Positions 18,663-28,796 of a DNA stretch of 64,000 nt are shown here, one piece after another. How positions within the stretch are numbered: position 1 is the first letter of the stretch; the number at the start of each line of letters is the position of its first letter. This stretch comes from Rhineura floridana (lineage: Eukaryota > Chordata > Lepidosauria > Squamata > Rhineuridae): positions 231,355,943 through 231,419,942 of the forward strand of contig NC_084482.1 in the NCBI RefSeq assembly GCF_030035675.1. The letters run 5' to 3'. Position numbers and translations under genes: made by a program. The notes under the pieces were generated by a model, which had not been told where the DNA came from, made no database searches, and was given only the letters and a program-made list of their open reading frames with translations.

Positions 18663-20290
18663 AGGGACTTTTTGTGCTGACTTGTATGGAGGAACATCTC
18701 ACTCTGCTACATTCCTCCTGCAGTCTGAAGTGACAGACTCCAGCCAGAGACAGATCTCCTGCCTAATGCCTTCCTTCTGGGACTCGTGTTACTGTGGTGA
18801 GCACCCACAGTGCACTCCTAAGACCTGTGAACATCCTGCAAGCAAATCAGGAGGAATGCTCCCTTGTGGTCGCATTACCCGCCCATGAAGACATCAGAAC
18901 AAATGCTCAATAAAGATATGAGAGGGTTGAATTCTGCTGCTGCCTAAGTGTGCTTGAAGATGGTAGCCTGAAAGCAGAATTCTCACGAGTGTTTCTTATC
19001 CACACGTCACCCAGAGGTCCCGGGGTTACCATTTCACGAGGATAAAAGATTCCCCCAGCTAAGATACACAACAATACAGAACTCATGTATAGCTCATGAA
19101 ATTGGAGCTCTTTGCATGGGTTCCGGTTGGCGCTGAAGGGGAGCAGGGCTCTCATGGCTTTAACAGCTGAGTAGCAGGCAGATGTTAAACAGAGAAAGCC
19201 TTTTCTAGTCTGCAACTAAAATTATGGGGAAAGCTTCACGAGTTTGATATTGCATTTGTCAGGCATCTTGTTACTTGTGTGTGACCTCAGAGTGATCTTT
19301 GGGCTCTCATCCCCACTCCATCTGCAAAAGAGGGTGCACATTTGCTCATGACGTGAAGGGCAAGTACATTTGTGCCATCATCTGTGAGTGCAGCAGAGGG
19401 TGTGAGCCACATCCAGTGGACCGGGCCCAGAACATCCTCTTGGCAGTTGGGCACCCCGGTTACCCCAGGAAAAGGCATAGGAGTGGTGGGAGGCCAGGCT
19501 TGAGGGAGGAATCCCAAGCAAGTGGGTAGTGGAGGAGACCAGCAGCAGGCCAGAAGCAGACAGCCTGTGAGGCTGAATCCCAGGAAGCAGGAAGCAGCTC
19601 TGCCAGAAGGGGCTTAGAGTTTGGAGGAGGTTGTGAGGAGAAGCAGACCCTGATCCTGGCTCCCTCATGTCTAATGTAAGGGGGGGAAAGGAAGCACACT
19701 GCTCATCCTGCCTGATCCAAGGGCCAGGAGGAGCTGCGGGTGAGAATTGTCAAGTGTAGCCCGTGCATGCAGCAATTCTCACGTGGGGCCCTTGGAGGGG
19801 CAGCAGAAGAGTCCTAACATCATGCATGCTCTGGGCCCCATAAACCCCCTGGCTGGCTCTGCAAACCTGACTGTGCATTTTTTCTAGGGCTGGCCTTGCA
19901 TACTTTTTTTATCAGTAACACATATTCCATTTAGGTGTTTGGAACAGTTTCTGTTTTTATTGAAATGCATATTTCTGGTTTAATAATGTAACGTCCGTTT
20001 AGATTTTACAAATGGACAGTTTGATTTCCTGTTTATTTTACTGACATGTTTGTTTCCAGTTCAATAACTGGCATTAATACTTATTTCAGTCTATTTAAGA
20101 AAAGACATCATCTTTGCAAGACATCAGGTTTCCCGGTTGATTTCCTTTCTGCATTCCCAGTTCTATCTCTTCTTTCTAAAGTCATCCTAGACTTTTGGCA
20201 AATGATGCCACTTCTGGAAGATAAAAGGGTGCTCTGAAAAAGCCATTTGGCTCATAAGCGACTGTCACGTGACCTCTAGGAAAACATACC
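18663..20290. other. No gene recognised; possible old LTR-like stretch
   Basis: 18,663-19,060 holds CTCAATAAAGATATG (about 18,907) followed by a pyrimidine/purine-mixed stretch. This could be the R-U5 part of an old LTR, but no matching second copy or coding region is seen. 19,060-20,290 has only short unsupported frames. Confidence 0.25.
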
Positions 20291-20567
20291 TGTGAAACAT
20301 TAGGTTAGTCTTTCCAATTGTGAGAAAGATTTGAATCCTGAGGGATACACGCTTCAGGATCAAGGAGCTGCGGCCATAACAAGAAAATCAGTTCCATCAA
20401 AATATAATATTTATTAGCAACGTTCCAATGTGTTCCGTGACATGCTGACCCATTGTGTGCAGGAGACGAGATGAAATCCCTGGCAACTTTGACACTATAC
20501 AGCCCTGAGAAGGACTCCCCTTTTGTGAGAAGCTCAGGTTTGATTTCTGTATTATGCAAAAGGAGGG
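20291..20567. repeat. Unclassified repeat D
   Basis: The stretch at 20,430-20,530 (TGTTCCGTGACATGCTGACC, GAGATGAAATCCCTGGCAAC) recurs at 57,600-57,695. In both places LTR family A sequence follows, directly here and after an L2 tail there. This suggests one ancestral compound locus. Confidence 0.5.
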
Positions 20568-21206
20568 TGTGATGGAGGGGTGCCAGTGGCTGGACCCCCT
20601 CCCTCATCTCAGGAACCAATTCCCCACCCAGGGCAACTGACTCAGGCAAAATATCTTTCTTTGCCAAGATTGTGCCCGCTCACAACAGCCCTGCAGGGTA
20701 GGAGATTGCCACCACCCATTATACTGGTTAACCACCCTCAGCCAAAGGGAAACTTTGAGCCCAGAAAACTTGCCAATAATTACAAGCAGCAAGAGCCAAA
20801 CAGACAGTCCTTGCTCTGAAGCCTTTAGCCAAAATACCCAATTCACACAGTAGACGTGGTCAGTGGCCAAGGTACTGGCTCAGAGCCAACCCTCTCCTGC
20901 ATGAACACACACTGGTAAATAGAAATAACTTTATTGAAGAAGAGGTGCACAGTTACAGCAGCAAAATAGTTCCTTAATATCAACACTCAGAAGGGGCAAG
21001 GTAAAACACAGGGAGTTCAGTCATAACAGAAAAGCAAGAAAGCCATCTAGCCTAGTCTGTCCTTACACACAGGTAGACAGTTGCGCAGCCCCCTCTCCTC
21101 AGAGAGAGGAACAGTCAGGAGAGTTGATGCAAAAGGGAACCTCAGCAGGCACCATCAGATAGGCATGATGGGCCCAGGAGAGGAATGCAAGCTAAGGTTG
21201 GAGCCC

Positions 21207-21840
21207 CATAGTTATTTATTTATTTATTTATTTATAGCCCGCCTTTCCTTCCAGGAGGAGCCCAGGGCGCCAAACAGAAACACGAAAAACACTTTAAAAC
21301 ATCATAAAAAGACCTTAAAATACATTAAAACAAAACAGTGTTAAAAACATTTTTTTTAAAAAAAACATTATTAAAAACGCAGACTGGGATAGGTCTCAAC
21401 CTAAAAGGCTTGTTGAAAGAGGAAAATCTTCAAAAGGCACCGAAAAGATAGCAGAGATGGCGCCTGCCTAATATTCAAGGGGAGGCAATTCCACAGGGTA
21501 GGTGCCCCCACACTAAAGGTCCGCTTCCTATATTGTGCAGAATGGACCTCCTGATAAGACGGTATCTGCAGGAGGCCATCATCTGCAGAGTGCACTGATC
21601 GACTGGGTATATCAGGGGTAAGATGGTCTTTCAGGTATCCTGGTCCCAAGCTGTGTAGGGCTTTGAACACCAAGACTAGACTTTGAACTTGGCCTAGTAG
21701 CAAATGCGCAGCCAGTGCAATTCTTTCAGCAGCAGCAGGGGCGACATGTCGGGGATATCCTGCCCCACTGAGCAGTCTTGCTGCTGCGTTTTGCACCAGC
21801 TGCAGCTTCCGGACCAACCTCAAGAGCCTGATGCTGAACT
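21207..21840 (-). mobile_element. L2-clade LINE fragment, second subfamily (L2-B)
   Basis: The minus frame 21,401-21,823 encodes LVRKLQLVQNAAARLLSGAG, LVLVFKALHSLGPGYLKDHL and RTFSVGAPTLWNCLPLNIR. These are L2 tail blocks diverged from the main L2 here. Its 3' tail on the minus strand reads CCTGGGCTCCTCCTGGAAGG and AATAAATAAATAA. The same tail type occurs on the plus strand at 31,560-31,640. Confidence 0.7.
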
Positions 21841-21855
21841 GCCTAGTCCTTTCCC

Positions 21856-22591
21856 CAGAGCTTGGAAGTAACTAGTTAGAAGTAACGAATTACTTGTAAT
21901 TTATTACTTTATTTGAGTAACGAGTGGGTAACTTCATTACATTTTGCTGGTAATAGAACAAGTAGTGACTTCATTACTTTTGAGGCATAATTGTAATGTT
22001 TCCAGCATTACTTTTGGGCATTACTTGGGATTCTTCTGCTCCTCTGATTTGTGAATAAAAATCATGGGCTTCAAATTGGGCTTCTGTGCAGCGTCGCTCT
22101 TCCTTCATGCTCTTTTGGTGCTTAGGAGGCAACAAGGGAGGGGGTGGAGAGCGAGACGGGGTGGAGAAAACAATTGTTTAAAAATTGACAGGAATGGAAG
22201 GAGAAGAGAGCTGGAGGCAATATATATATATACAAAAAATATGTGTGTTGGGGTATCTATGCTGAGGGTGGGGTGAGGGGATGTGAGATTCTGTTATGCC
22301 ATTCTGTTAATCTTATGGATAAAAAATATATTCTACTACCCTCTCTCTGTGTGTGCTGATTTTTAATGTTGTTTTAGGCTACTTAGATGTGCAACAGCCA
22401 AGCCAGCACCTTGTAGGCATTTTTTTTAAAAAAGTAACTAAAATGTAATTGTAGCAATTACTTCTGAGTAAAAGTAAAGCAATCAGTTACTTTCAGAGCG
22501 ATTGTAATTGTAATGGTCATTACTACTTTTGGGGGGCCATGTAACGGTACCTGTAATTGATTACTTTTTAAAAGTAATCTTCCAAGCTCTG
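21856..22591. mobile_element. Non-autonomous hAT transposon, 736 bp, with intact TSD
   Basis: It begins CAGAGCTTGGAAG and ends CTTCCAAGCTCTG, a perfect 13-bp terminal inverted repeat. It is flanked by the 8-bp duplication CCTTTCCC (21,848-21,855 and 22,592-22,599). Subterminal regions are rich in AGTAAC/GTTACTT words on both sides, as in other hAT elements. It has no transposase frame, so it would need a helper in trans. Confidence 0.85.
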
Positions 22592-23087
22592 CCTTTCCCT
22601 CAGGCACAGTTCCCCTCCCCTAATGCAGGCCCTGGAGGCTCCAGTCCAAAGTGGAAGACTGGCATATGATTAAAAGACGTATTAAAAGCAATTCTAACCA
22701 TTTACTTATGGCAAACTCCCCAGCAACAGGCCAGAACCAATGAACCAATCAGGAAATTTCTTCATGCCATAAAGGCCCATCAATCTCCTGGCCAAATGGA
22801 ACATCCTCCCTAAAACTTCCAGGGCTTTACGACCTTGATGGAGCCCGGCTTCTACAGATAAGGGGGTGTTAGGGTGGGCCTCTGATTACCCCAAGCTGGG
22901 AAATAAAGCTGCCAACTCACAGCTCTAATACAGAAGCCAAATGTTAACCTGTTAAGATCCCACACTAACAAAACACAATTCTTTGCTACACAACCATCTG
23001 AAATTCAGGTTTTGAAAGTGCAGGAGTCCCCAAGAATTCATGCAATAAACGTGAAGGACTTGCCACTTTGTGGTTAAGCCAAGGCAG

Positions 23088-23088
23088 C

Positions 23089-23159
<71 letters not shown>

Positions 23160-23240
23160 TATTTATTTATTTATTTATTTATTTAAGTTGTATGACGCCC
23201 CATAGCCAAAGCTCCCTGAGTGGTTTACATGAGGGAAGCC
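23088..23240 (-). repeat. (TTTC)n(TTTA)n microsatellite joined to a short L2 3' tail
   Basis: TTTC runs from about 23,088 to 23,160 and TTTA to 23,184. Then GACGCCCCATAGCCAAAGC and GGTTTACA follow, the antisense L2 3' UTR. The microsatellite thus probably grew from the L2 tail. 23,241-23,369 is unassigned. Confidence 0.75.
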
Positions 23241-23369
23241 ACGGGGATGATGGTGACTTTGAGTGGTGAAAATGCCGAGTTAGTGAAGAAGGGGGCTGGA
23301 CTGGGGCTGCCCAGTGACTGACATTATTCCTCTGGGGAATAGGTGTGGTGGACAAACCCAACCACAAGC

Positions 23370-25212
23370 GATGATTTATTTATTTATTTATTTATTTATT
23401 TCAATTTATATACCGCCCTTAGCAAAGTAGCTCTCAGGGCGGTGAACAAACAAGATAAAATACAATATATCATAATAAAAATCATAAAAACATATACAAA
23501 CAAACAACAACAAAAACACTACAAAAACACAATACGACAAAAATTAAAAATACGGATTAAAAGATTAAAATGGTTAAGAAAATTAAAATGCCTGGGAGCA
23601 TAAAAAGGTCTTTACCTGGCGCCGGAAAGATAGAAGTGTAGGCGCCAGGCGTACCTCTTCGGGGAGGCTGTTCCACAACTCAGGGGCCACCACAGAAAAG
23701 GCCCTAGATCTAGTAACCACCCCCCGGGCTTCCCGATGAGTTGGTACCCGGAGGAGGGCCTTAGATTCTGAACGAAGTGAACAGGTAGGTTCGTATCGAG
23801 AGAGGTGTTCCACAAGGTATTGAGGTCCCACATCGTGTAAGGCTTTATAGGTAAGAACCAGCACCTTGAATCTCGCCCGGAAGCAAATGGGAAGCCAGTG
23901 CAGACGCGCCAAGACAGGTGTTATATGCGAAGACCGACTGGTCCTCGTCAGTAGTCTGGCAGCTGCGTTCTGCACCAGCTGAAGCTTCCGAATTGTCTTC
24001 AGGGACAGCCCTACGTAGAGCGCATTACAGTAATCCAATCTTGAAGTTACCAGAGCGTGAACAACGGAGGCGAGGTCGTCCCTGTCCAGATAGCGGCGTA
24101 GTTGGGCTACCAGACGAAGATGGTAAAATGCATTCCGTGCCACCGAGGCCACTTGGGCCTCGAGAGACAGGGAAGAGTCGAGAAGAACCCCCAAACTATG
24201 TACCTGTTCCTTCAGGGGGAGTGTAACCCCATCCAGAACAGGGTTAACATCCACCATCTGAGCAGGGAAGGCATTCACCAACAATGTCTCGGTCTTGTCT
24301 GGATTGAGTCTCAGTTTATTAGCTCTCATCCAGTCCATTATCGCGGTCAGGCAACGGTTCAGCACATCAACAGACTCACCTGAAGAAGATGAAAAGGAGA
24401 AATAGAGCTGCGTGTCATCAGCATACTGATGGCAACGCACTCCAAAACTCCTGATGACCGCACCCAGCGGCTGCATGTAGATGTTGAAAAGCATGGGGGA
24501 CAAAACCGACCCCTGAGGGACTCCGCAATGGAGAGTCCATGGTGTCAAGTGATGTTCCCCAAGCACTACCTTCTGGTGACAATCCGCGAAGTAGGAGCGG
24601 AACCACTGCCAAGCAGTGCCCCCGACACCCAACTCCATGAGTCTCCTCAGAAGGATACCATGGTCGATGGTATCAAACGCCGCTGAGAGATCAAGGAGAA
24701 TCAACAGAGTCACACTCCCCCTGTCCCTCTCCCGACACAGGTCATCATACAGGACGACCAAGGCTGTTTCGGTGCCAAAACCGGGCCTGAAACCGGATTG
24801 AAACGGATCTAGATAATCGGTTTCATCCAAGAGCGCCTGGAGTTGGCTGGCAACCACCCGCTCCAAAACCTTGCCCAAAAAAGGGACATTCGCCACCGGT
24901 CTATAGTTGTTTAAATTATCTGGGTCCAAGGAGGGTTTCTTTAAAAGAGGTCTCACTACTGCCTCCTTGAGGCTACCAGGGACCACTCCCTCCCTCAAGG
25001 AGGCATTAACCACCTCCTTGGCCCAACCAGTGGTTCCAGCCCTGCCAGCTTTCACTAGCCAAGATGGGCAAGGATCCAGAACAGACGTGGTCGCCCGAAC
25101 CATTCCAAGCACCTTGTCCACTTCCTCGAGCTGCACCAACTGAAACTCATCCAATAAAGAAAGACAAGGCCGTGCTCCGGACACTTCAATGGATTCATCT
25201 GTCACAACAATG
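23370..25212 (-). mobile_element. L2 LINE, 5'-truncated, RT intact
   Basis: The 3' UTR lies at 23,370-23,582 (ATATACCGCCC, GGGCGGTGAACA on the plus strand, bounded by a TTTA repeat). The coding part fills 23,583-25,205. The 5' limit at about 25,212 abuts another L2 piece. Lack of damage over 540 codons suggests that this is one of the younger insertions. Confidence 0.9.
23583..25205 (-). CDS. L2 ORF2 C-terminal part: complete reverse transcriptase domain, 540 codons
   Basis: This would copy L2 RNA at the nicked target. Blocks in order: PSWLVKAGRAGTTGWAKEVV (about residue 43), NYRPVANVPFLGKVLERVV (about 99), SGFRPGFGTETALVVLYDDL (about 135), motif A LLDLSAAFDTIDHGILLRRL (about 170), motif B CGVPQGSVLSPMLFNIYM (about 227), motif C HQYADDTQLYFSF (about 260, the YADD box), LVTSRLDYCNALYVGLSL and LHWLPICFRARFKVLVLTYK. 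It has no stop or frameshift from the entry point to the natural TAG. The endonuclease domain is missing because of 5' truncation. The displayed start is only the first ATG in the open frame. Confidence 0.85.
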   Translation of the reverse strand: MTDESIEVSGARPCLSLLDEFQLVQLEEVDKVLGMVRATTSVLDPCPSWLVKAGRAGTTGWAKEVVNASLREGVVPGSLKEAVVRPLLKKPSLDPDNLNNYRPVANVPFLGKVLERVVASQLQALLDETDYLDPFQSGFRPGFGTETALVVLYDDLCRERDRGSVTLLILLDLSAAFDTIDHGILLRRLMELGVGGTAWQWFRSYFADCHQKVVLGEHHLTPWTLHCGVPQGSVLSPMLFNIYMQPLGAVIRSFGVRCHQYADDTQLYFSFSSSSGESVDVLNRCLTAIMDWMRANKLRLNPDKTETLLVNAFPAQMVDVNPVLDGVTLPLKEQVHSLGVLLDSSLSLEAQVASVARNAFYHLRLVAQLRRYLDRDDLASVVHALVTSRLDYCNALYVGLSLKTIRKLQLVQNAAARLLTRTSRSSHITPVLARLHWLPICFRARFKVLVLTYKALHDVGPQYLVEHLSRYEPTCSLRSESKALLRVPTHREARGVVTRSRAFSVVAPELWNSLPEEVRLAPTLLSFRRQVKTFLCSQAF

Positions 25213-25249
25213 GAGATTTCAGGATGAGGCCGGTGACATCCTGTAGGGG

Positions 25250-25535
25250 CAACCTCACTCCATCAAACACCAGGTCAACATCTCCTAACCCTCCCTCGTC
25301 TCCTTGAAGTAGTACCTCGGTCTTATCAGGGTTCAACTTCAACCTGTTCCTGCCCATCCATCCACTCACGGATTCCAGGCACTTGGACATGTCATCCGCA
25401 TATTGGTGACACTGCAGCCCAAATCTCCTGATGATCTCTCCCAGCGGCTTTACATAGATGTTAAATAGCATGGGAGAGAGGATAGAACCCTGTGGCACAC
25501 CACAATTGAGAGGCCAAGGGTCTGAAACCTCTTTG
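25250..25535 (-). mobile_element. L2 RT fragment (motif B to C), another copy
   Basis: The minus strand encodes NCGVPQGSILSPMLFNIYVK, LQCHQYADDMS and RLKLNPDKTEVLLQ, then DLVFDGVRLPL. It is fused without a stop to the Vingi-like LINE upstream on the same strand, so one frame (26,389-25,202) reads through both. Confidence 0.75.
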
Positions 25536-27063
25536 ATATTGTCGGCCAATATATCTGCTATTAGAATGTCAGGGCTAAAAGCCTCCCTGGGCATTATAAA
25601 CTGTTCTAAGAATTTGTGTCTCGGCGCATTGTAGAGTGGGCAATACAGTAAATAATGGGAGAGGTCCTCTATCTCCCCGGTTCCACAAATGCAAAAGCGT
25701 TGATGTTTCGGAACGCCCCTGTATCGTCCTTCCAAAACTGCTGTCATCATTGTCTGAAATCTCAGTTCAGTAAAAACTCTACGTTTCATAGGAGAATGTA
25801 AAATAGTAAAATAGGGAGCGATCACATGATTTGTTTTAAAGAGAGGGAACCAATATGAATATGGAGAAGCCGTTATGCGGCACCTATCTTGGGCCTCGTC
25901 CTGGTTAAAGACCCAATTGTGTAACTCCTTGGGAGAGAAGATTTTTAAGTTGCTATCGGTAACGTTATAGTGTTCCAATAGAGCCATAGTAGATTGGGCC
26001 CAACCACCTTTTTGTAGTTGTTCATGCCAGCAACTTTTGAGGACTGATGAATGATCAAGCAGCAAAATCTTCCTCGTAAATCTTAAAACTGCCAAATCAA
26101 TTTTGGCAGACAATGAGTGGATACCCAGTTCGAACCTTACGTGGGCAGAAGGAGTAGTCTGCGGGAGTCCCAGAAGCTGTTTCAAGAAGGGATTTTGCAG
26201 GGGCTCCAAGGATGCTTTAAGAGAGGAACCCCACATTTCAGCCCCATAGAGTAATTTAGATAGGACTTTGGCTGCGTAAATTTTCAACATTGGAGCAATC
26301 AAATGGCCTCCTCGAGTGTAAAAAAATTTTTTAGTTGGCCAAGTAATCTGGAGCCTGCAAGTTTGGTATCCTCGGTCTGGGATTTCCATGAAAGTGTATG
26401 GGAGAAGTTTATACCCAGATATTTATAAGACTGGACTTGTTCTAAAGTTATTCCGTTCAAAGTCCAGACATTTTTGGCCTTCCTGTGATTTCCACAGACC
26501 ATAATTTTTGATTTTGAATGATTGACCTGGAGGTGATTTACTTTACAATATCCTTCTAAACTTGCTAGCATTCTTTTAAGGCCAATCTTGTTTAAAGAAA
26601 AAAGTACCAAAACATCTGCGTATAATAAAACTGAAATTTTATCCAATCCAACAGAAGGGGGAAAAAACTTGAGAGAGGACAGAGTAGGGATTATATCATT
26701 AATAAAATAGTTAAATAGGAAAGGAGCCAATATGCAGCCTTGCTTCACACCTTTAGAGGTTGGGATAGTACAAGAAAGGGCCCCATTTCTACCAAGACGT
26801 ACTCTTGTAAGGTTTGACTGGTGAAGTGATTTAATGAGCCATCTCAGTCTTTTATCTATATTGGATTGGGCTAGTTTGTGCCATAGAAGCTGTCTATTTA
26901 CCGAATCGAAAGCTGCCGCAAAATCTATAAACGCTACATAGAGTGATGAAGACGGGCCTTTAATGGCTTTATTTATAAGATGGTGAAGGATGTATGCTTG
27001 GTCTAATGTGCTTGTTTTGGCAAAGTGATGGTGTGAAGGCCTGCTGGTAGAACAAGAGACCAT
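25536..27063 (-). mobile_element. Vingi/I-like LINE fragment: reverse transcriptase and C-terminal zinc motif
   Basis: Frames 27,063-26,299 and 26,389-25,536 encode one protein interrupted by a single shift near 26,300 at a T/A run. Visible blocks: motif A VAFIDFAAAFDSVNRQLLW, motif B SKGVKQGCILAPFLFNYFI, motif C ISVLLYADVLVLFS and NHLQVNHSKSKIMV. A C-terminal CxC...H...C motif follows (CICGTGEIEDLSHYLLYC), as in I-group LINEs. Motif C reads YADV where YADD is expected, so the second catalytic Asp is lost. The clade is inferred; R1- or Tx1-like alternatives are possible. Confidence 0.65.
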
Positions 27064-28176
27064 GTTTGAGGCATGTTATAAGGTGTTTGAGGACTTTGTC
27101 ACACATTACTTTTTGAGACCTGTAGATTCATGTTGGAAAGAACAGGTGCACGTATTGAATGGTGGCTTGGGTGCTGTTTTTTCAGTCTACGCTGCATGCG
27201 TAGCGAAGGTGATTCATCATCTGGCAGCTAGCTTCATAACGTGAGAATGAAAAACATTTGGATCACCATTCACTTGTTTACTTTTCTCACTATTGAGACC
27301 ACTTCATATATTACTTTTTCATACACAGAAATTTAATCTTTGTATAGGAAAAAGTATTTTGTAAAATGTGAAGGACAGTGGCTGCCCAGTCAGTATAACC
27401 ACTGTTCAAGATCTACTCAGCCACTGTAATTACCTGTTTGTTTTGAGTGCCCTTTTGTCTGGGTCTTGGTTCAGGGGTGTATCCAACTTTGATGTTATTA
27501 TGGAAGGGGTGTGCAAGTAGTGCCCCCCCAAGTGTGAAGGGTTGGACAAACATTGTGTTATGGAAAACCAAAGTCTGTGTGAAAGTACATATTTGGGAAT
27601 GCCATGAATGTAATCCTAAACACACTTAATAAATAATATCGAACTTGCACGTCACAAAATATATTACGGTCATGTCCATAAGCACCAGGAGGGTAGTCAC
27701 CCAGGGGGTCTTAGTCCCTCTGCTTTTTTGGGATCAGGGTCCCTATGTCTCCAAGCATCCTACAGTCAGCATGAAAAGGGAGTGTGTTAGTCACTGAGAA
27801 GATACTTCTAATATGCTTCCTTGCCTTTTCTGCAGATTGGAGCCAATCAGAGCCAATCTCAGTAGCTAACGCTCTCCACTTACATGCTGATTGGCTCCTA
27901 GAGATGTTTGTTGTTGTGAGAGAATGCATTAACAAAGATCTCATTCTTAATCCAGGAGCAAAAAAGGGTGTACGTGGCTGTAACTATCATGAAGGGACCC
28001 TGCAGCTCTGAATTTTCTACTAAACAACTGATAAATACCTATGTAACTTTGTGTCTGGAGACTTATGATTAAGAATCACTTTCCATAATTGTAAGGAGGT
28101 GTGTCCACACGCATGCATCCCAGGCACCTAAATGAGGGGTGGGAGCAGCATAGGGACATAAGCAGGTGTCTTATTC
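27064..28176. other. No gene or element recognised
   Basis: About 1.1 kb of unassigned sequence. 27,835-27,900 has a short imperfect inverted repeat around GATTGGAGCCAATCAGAGCC / GATTGGCTCC. No open frame is convincing. Confidence 0.45.
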
Positions 28177-28400
28177 CAGGGGTTCCCAAACTTTTCTTCT
28201 ACATAGACCCCTTGAAAATTGCTGAGGGTCTGAAAGTATCTGAAAATTTACTATGGGCATATGCAAGATAATTAACTTCCATTAGTAATAAGAGCAAGAA
28301 TTTGAGCTGTGCGTATAATATTGTAATTTAAAGGTGTAATTTTAATTTTGCTAGTTTATGTCACTACTATTGCCATTCCATCCAGTGATATAAGGGAATT
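28177..28400. mobile_element. Possible hAT (Charlie-like) remnant
   Basis: CAGGGGTTCCCAAAC at about 28,177 is a hAT-type terminal word, followed by TAGACCCCTTGAAAATTGC. The other end is not found, so this is tentative. Confidence 0.3.
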
Positions 28401-28519
28401 ACGATTTACGAGTAACATTAGTACAAAAAACACTACTAAGGATTCTGTATGGTCTGGTACGGGAGGAGGTCCATGGGGGTGACACCATGAGTTACCGCAC
28501 CGGGTGACACCAACCCTAG

Positions 28520-28788
28520 TGACGCCACTGCTGCCCTCTGTTGTCTTTAAACTGCTTTCTTCCCTAAAAATTAATTTAACTATATGCTGTGTGAAGAATT
28601 TTCTTTTCTCTCTCTTGAATCTGCCAACATCCAGCATCTTTCCATGTCCATGAGTTCTAGTGCCATGAGAGGTACCAAAAACTCAGCCCCTGCCTTATTT
28701 CTGTATGTGTATTGTCATGGTAGGCACCACCACAGAAAAGGCCCTGCCCTGTGTGTCACCGGATGAGGGGGCCTCATCCTGAAATCTC
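28520..28788 (-). mobile_element. CR1 and L2 fragments, minus strand
   Basis: 28,520-28,700 is antisense CR1 (LDVGRFKREKRKFFTQHIVK in frame), parallel to 2,666-2,830. 28,716-28,788 is a short antisense L2 piece (CACCACAGAAAAGGCCCT). Both end at the start of CR1-C copy 2. Confidence 0.6.
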
Positions 28789-28796
28789 CAAACAAA

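Larger units (their letters stand above)
20568..23025. mobile_element. LTR family A, fossil, split by an L2 and a hAT insertion
   Basis: The first part runs 20,568-21,206 (starts TGTGATGGAG) and the rest about 22,695-23,025 (AAATAAAGCTGCC at about 22,905, ATTCTTTGCTACACAACCAT near the end). Together they make nearly 1 kb. The L2-B fragment and its own hAT passenger lie between them. Solo-LTR-like; no internal coding region. Confidence 0.55.

Noticed and set aside
18907-19215. 102-codon minus-strand frame as a possible viral or host gene
   Set aside because: No recognisable domain, and it overlaps LTR-like sequence with AATAAA on the other strand.
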